A stretch of 64,000 nt of DNA, taken from Bacteroidota bacterium. Its GTDB lineage: Bacteria > Bacteroidota > Bacteroidia > Chitinophagales > Saprospiraceae. Positions 62,740-64,000 of this stretch are shown here, piece after piece; positions within the stretch are counted from its first letter, which is position 1, and the number at the start of each line of letters is the position of its first letter. The notes under the pieces were generated by a model, which searched no databases, was not told the origin of the DNA, and saw nothing but the letters and a program-made list of their open reading frames with translations. The stretch lies in assembly GCA_963169455.1 (NCBI GenBank), contig CAUJDW010000047.1, positions 1 to 64,000 of the forward strand, read 5' to 3'. A program made the translations under genes and the position numbers.

Positions 62740-63643
62740 TTTTTATACAAAAAATGCTTTCAATACGAAAGGAAAGCTCTCCGTCGCTTTGATTATGACG
62801 CGGAGAGCAAAAGAAGAAGGCCTTCCACTTGACCCAAATGGCCTCTTAACTGAAAAAGGAGGGCAAGTAAAAGGCTTAGGAGGGGGAGCTGTCCAAAAAA
62901 TATTGGATGAATATGACATCCACAGAGTATTAGCTCGCGAAGGAGGCAGAACCAGCAGAGGGAGCATATCGAACATGGAGGCTTATGTAGTATTCTTGAA
63001 TTCACTTAACAAAAAGGGATTCAACGACTTGGATCATATTGAAAAATTCTGGATTGATAAAGTAAAAGATTTCTTCGCAAGCCAACCTTTGAGTATTAAT
63101 TTGGATCACGCGATTAGTATAAAAGCGACCATTCAACAAGTTCTAAACCAGGCAAAAGAAAGACAGCAGGAAAATCCTTACAGCCAGTATCAGGGCGCTG
63201 TCATTCAACACCTGGTAGGAGCCAAATTGGAGCATTTAAATGGCAAAGGAGCCATTGCCCATCATAGCTTTTCAACTTCGGACAGCCAAAGAGGCCGGCC
63301 CGGAGATTTTGAGGTTGGAGAAGCCGTGCTGCATATTACGACTGCTCCGGGGGAAGCATTAATAAAAAAGTGCGAAGAGAATCTGAAGAAGGGGCTTAAA
63401 CCTATAATCGTAACACTTGAAAATAAAGTTTCCGTAGCTCAAGGCTTAGCCGAGAATAAAGGGTTAGTTGACAGAATTGACGTATTTGAAATAGGACAAT
63501 TCCTTGCAACAAATATTTACGAAATCGGAAAATTTGAATTCAAAGGCCAGAAGGAAGCTGTAGAGAAGTTGGTCTCTATTTACAATGAAATCATAGGAAA
63601 AGTCGAAACTGATCCAAGTTTGAAAATTAAACTCCACGGCTGA
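62708..63643 (+). CDS. DUF4928-type protein, probable type II restriction endonuclease
   Basis: 311 residues. The family is recognised from context and pattern: an N-terminal helical region (ALIMTRRAKEEGLPL, NMEAYVVFLNSLNKK), then a C-terminal part with GRPGDFEVGEAVLHITTAP and IVTLENKVSVA, which could be a PD-(D/E)xK-like core (D in GDFEVG; E-x-K in LENK). DUF4928 proteins accompany C5 methyltransferases and vsr genes and are thought to be the restriction partner. It overlaps the methyltransferase by 32 bp and is followed by vsr after 2 bp. The endonuclease assignment is inference. Confidence 0.75.
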   Translation: MSEGLNQLLSDFYTKNAFNTKGKLSVALIMTRRAKEEGLPLDPNGLLTEKGGQVKGLGGGAVQKILDEYDIHRVLAREGGRTSRGSISNMEAYVVFLNSLNKKGFNDLDHIEKFWIDKVKDFFASQPLSINLDHAISIKATIQQVLNQAKERQQENPYSQYQGAVIQHLVGAKLEHLNGKGAIAHHSFSTSDSQRGRPGDFEVGEAVLHITTAPGEALIKKCEENLKKGLKPIIVTLENKVSVAQGLAENKGLVDRIDVFEIGQFLATNIYEIGKFEFKGQKEAVEKLVSIYNEIIGKVETDPSLKIKLHG

Positions 63644-63645
63644 AA

Positions 63646-64000
63646 GTGTCCGATGTTTTTGATAAAAAAAAGAGAAGCGAGATCATGAAGCATATCCGGT
63701 CCAACGACACCAAACCGGAGATGCGAATCAGGAAATACCTTTTTTCAAAAGGATTTCGATACAGGCTTCATAAAGAGGATATTCCCGGTAAGCCGGATCT
63801 AACTTTCCCTTCAAGAAAGAAAGTTATCTTTATCAACGGTTGCTTTTGGCATGGACATGATTGTAAGAGAGGTGCAAGAATCCCCAAGTCCAATACAGCT
63901 TATTGGCTGAAAAAGATTGGGAGGAATGTGGAAAGAGACAAAGCAAACTACCTGAAACTTAAAGAACTTGGCTATGAAATAGCCACCGTTTGGGAATGTG
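63646..64000 (+). CDS. vsr: Very short patch repair endonuclease Vsr (partial, runs off window)
   Basis: Starts at GTG 63646, two bases after the DUF4928 stop, and continues to the right edge with no stop (118 full codons seen). Motifs: RSNDTKPEMRIRKYLFSKGFRYRLH near the start, then the catalytic segment DIPGKPDLTFPSRKKVIFINGCFWHGHDC with D, FxxxCFWHGH and the zinc Cys/His residues. It nicks at T:G mismatches that arise from 5-methylcytosine deamination at the methylated site. Its presence confirms a C5-methylating restriction-modification locus. An alternative start is ATG at 63685. Confidence 0.92.
   Translation, partial: MSDVFDKKKRSEIMKHIRSNDTKPEMRIRKYLFSKGFRYRLHKEDIPGKPDLTFPSRKKVIFINGCFWHGHDCKRGARIPKSNTAYWLKKIGRNVERDKANYLKLKELGYEIATVWEC

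Overview
The window looks like a chromosomal segment of a GC-rich member of the Bacteroidota, most likely Saprospiria-like. This is inferred from gene content and order: HU, then a TPR protein, then a 31-residue AURKAIP1/COX24-type basic protein, then RNase E/G; a TonB-linked outer-membrane receptor beside a LytS/LytTR pair; promoters of the TAnnTTTG type; and weak Shine-Dalgarno signals. No rRNA or tRNA gene was seen.

Layout. 1-0.5 kb: a five-copy 57-bp tandem repeat. 0.5-13 kb: housekeeping genes (apaG, gmk, yicC, HU, rng, an rmlA-like gene, rlmD) and a histidine kinase / Hpt / receiver cluster whose small receiver has lost its phospho-acceptor Asp. 13-16.7 kb: hypD, hypC and an orphan [NiFe]-hydrogenase-type large subunit with an altered nickel-binding motif, plus a TetR regulator. 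16.7-24.2 kb: a complete form I aerobic CO dehydrogenase operon (coxM-S-L-G-D-E-F, minus strand). The catalytic loop AYRCSFR is intact, and the CoxF/XdhC-type protein carries a C-terminal YHS metal-binding domain. 24.4-27.5 kb: a BNR-repeat protein, a MoaD-like protein, a small membrane protein and a second XdhC. The coxM promoter and this second xdhC promoter share an almost identical palindrome, TTAGAA-N6-TTCTAA.

27.5-36 kb: a GH127-like glycosidase, an AlkB-like dioxygenase, a CPA1 antiporter with a UspA-like partner, two lipoproteins and two membrane proteins, with intergenic palindromic repeats between them. 36-41 kb: an outer-membrane receptor divergent from a LytS/LytTR system. 40.7-48 kb: the conserved DUF58 / MoxR / DUF4350 / DUF4129 / SpoIIM / RDD cluster.

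48.2-50.5 kb and 53.8-54.3 kb are decaying accessory islands. They hold a UPF0175 antitoxin with a frameshifted PIN toxin, a CHAT-type caspase-like protein broken at homopolymer runs, and a second toxin-antitoxin pair whose PIN gene was interrupted by a 50-bp palindromic insertion with a target duplication. Between and beyond them are an M16 protease, moeA, sufS-sufU, rsgA and katG, the last with a perfect 18-bp palindrome just upstream. 61.4-64 kb is an AT-richer type II restriction-modification locus (C5 methyltransferase, DUF4928-type protein, vsr) that runs off the right edge.

Taken together, the central third is a metal-cofactor locus for trace-gas oxidation: CO dehydrogenase, its Mo/S/Cu maturation proteins, and an unusual hydrogenase-like protein with HypC and HypD.
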